A DNA stretch of 5,054 nucleotides from Anaerolineae bacterium (lineage in GTDB: Bacteria > Chloroflexota > Anaerolineae > Aggregatilineales > Aggregatilineaceae): contig JAFGJA010000262.1 of assembly GCA_016929355.1 (NCBI GenBank), positions 1-5,054 on the forward strand. The letters run 5' to 3'. Numbering within the stretch: position 1 is the first letter of the stretch; each line of letters begins with the position of its first letter. A program made the position numbers and the translations under genes. Positions 5,049 to 5,054 of this stretch are shown here, one piece after another. A model generated the notes under the pieces. The model did not search any database, was not told the DNA's origin, and saw only the letters and a list, made by a program, of their open reading frames with translations.

Positions 5049-5054
5049 TGGGCG

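Overview
All five protein genes in this window lie on the minus strand. Read 5'->3' on that strand, from right to left, they are obgE, a small LPXTG-type surface protein, three membrane proteins of unknown function, and murI, which runs off the left edge. Only Obg GTPase and glutamate racemase can be named with certainty. The likely source is a bacterium of Chloroflexota (Anaerolineae-like), which is inference. It rests on an Obg with the C-terminal OCT domain, an LPATGYAP-type cell-wall motif on a DUF11-like protein, moderately GC-rich genes with AT-rich spacers, and a GTAGGGGC-type hairpin repeat in the large gap.

Layout. Positions 5054-3745 hold a promoter and obgE. The promoter is so close to the start codon that the mRNA is probably leaderless or nearly so. 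Positions 3744-3602 hold a terminator-like hairpin, then a near-consensus sigma-70 promoter and a G-rich ribosome binding site. Positions 3601-2942 encode a secreted, probably wall-anchored or membrane-anchored protein, followed by two tandem terminator candidates. The 2941-2484 stretch has no gene. It carries a 53-bp three-way-junction repeat, an AT-rich tract, and a second nested inverted/direct repeat block that contains an extended -10 promoter.

From that promoter a probable four-gene operon runs to the left edge: a 104-aa two-helix protein (2483-2169), a 184-aa two-helix protein with a Ser/Thr/Pro linker (2129-1575), a 254-aa protein with about seven helices (1477-713), and murI (694 to beyond 1). 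Gaps are 39, 97 and 18 bases with no terminator seen between genes. Because MurI supplies D-glutamate for peptidoglycan, the operon links three uncharacterised membrane proteins to envelope biogenesis; this is a guilt-by-association inference. No mobile-element gene, RNA gene or CRISPR array was found. The long plus-strand reading frames look like antisense shadows.
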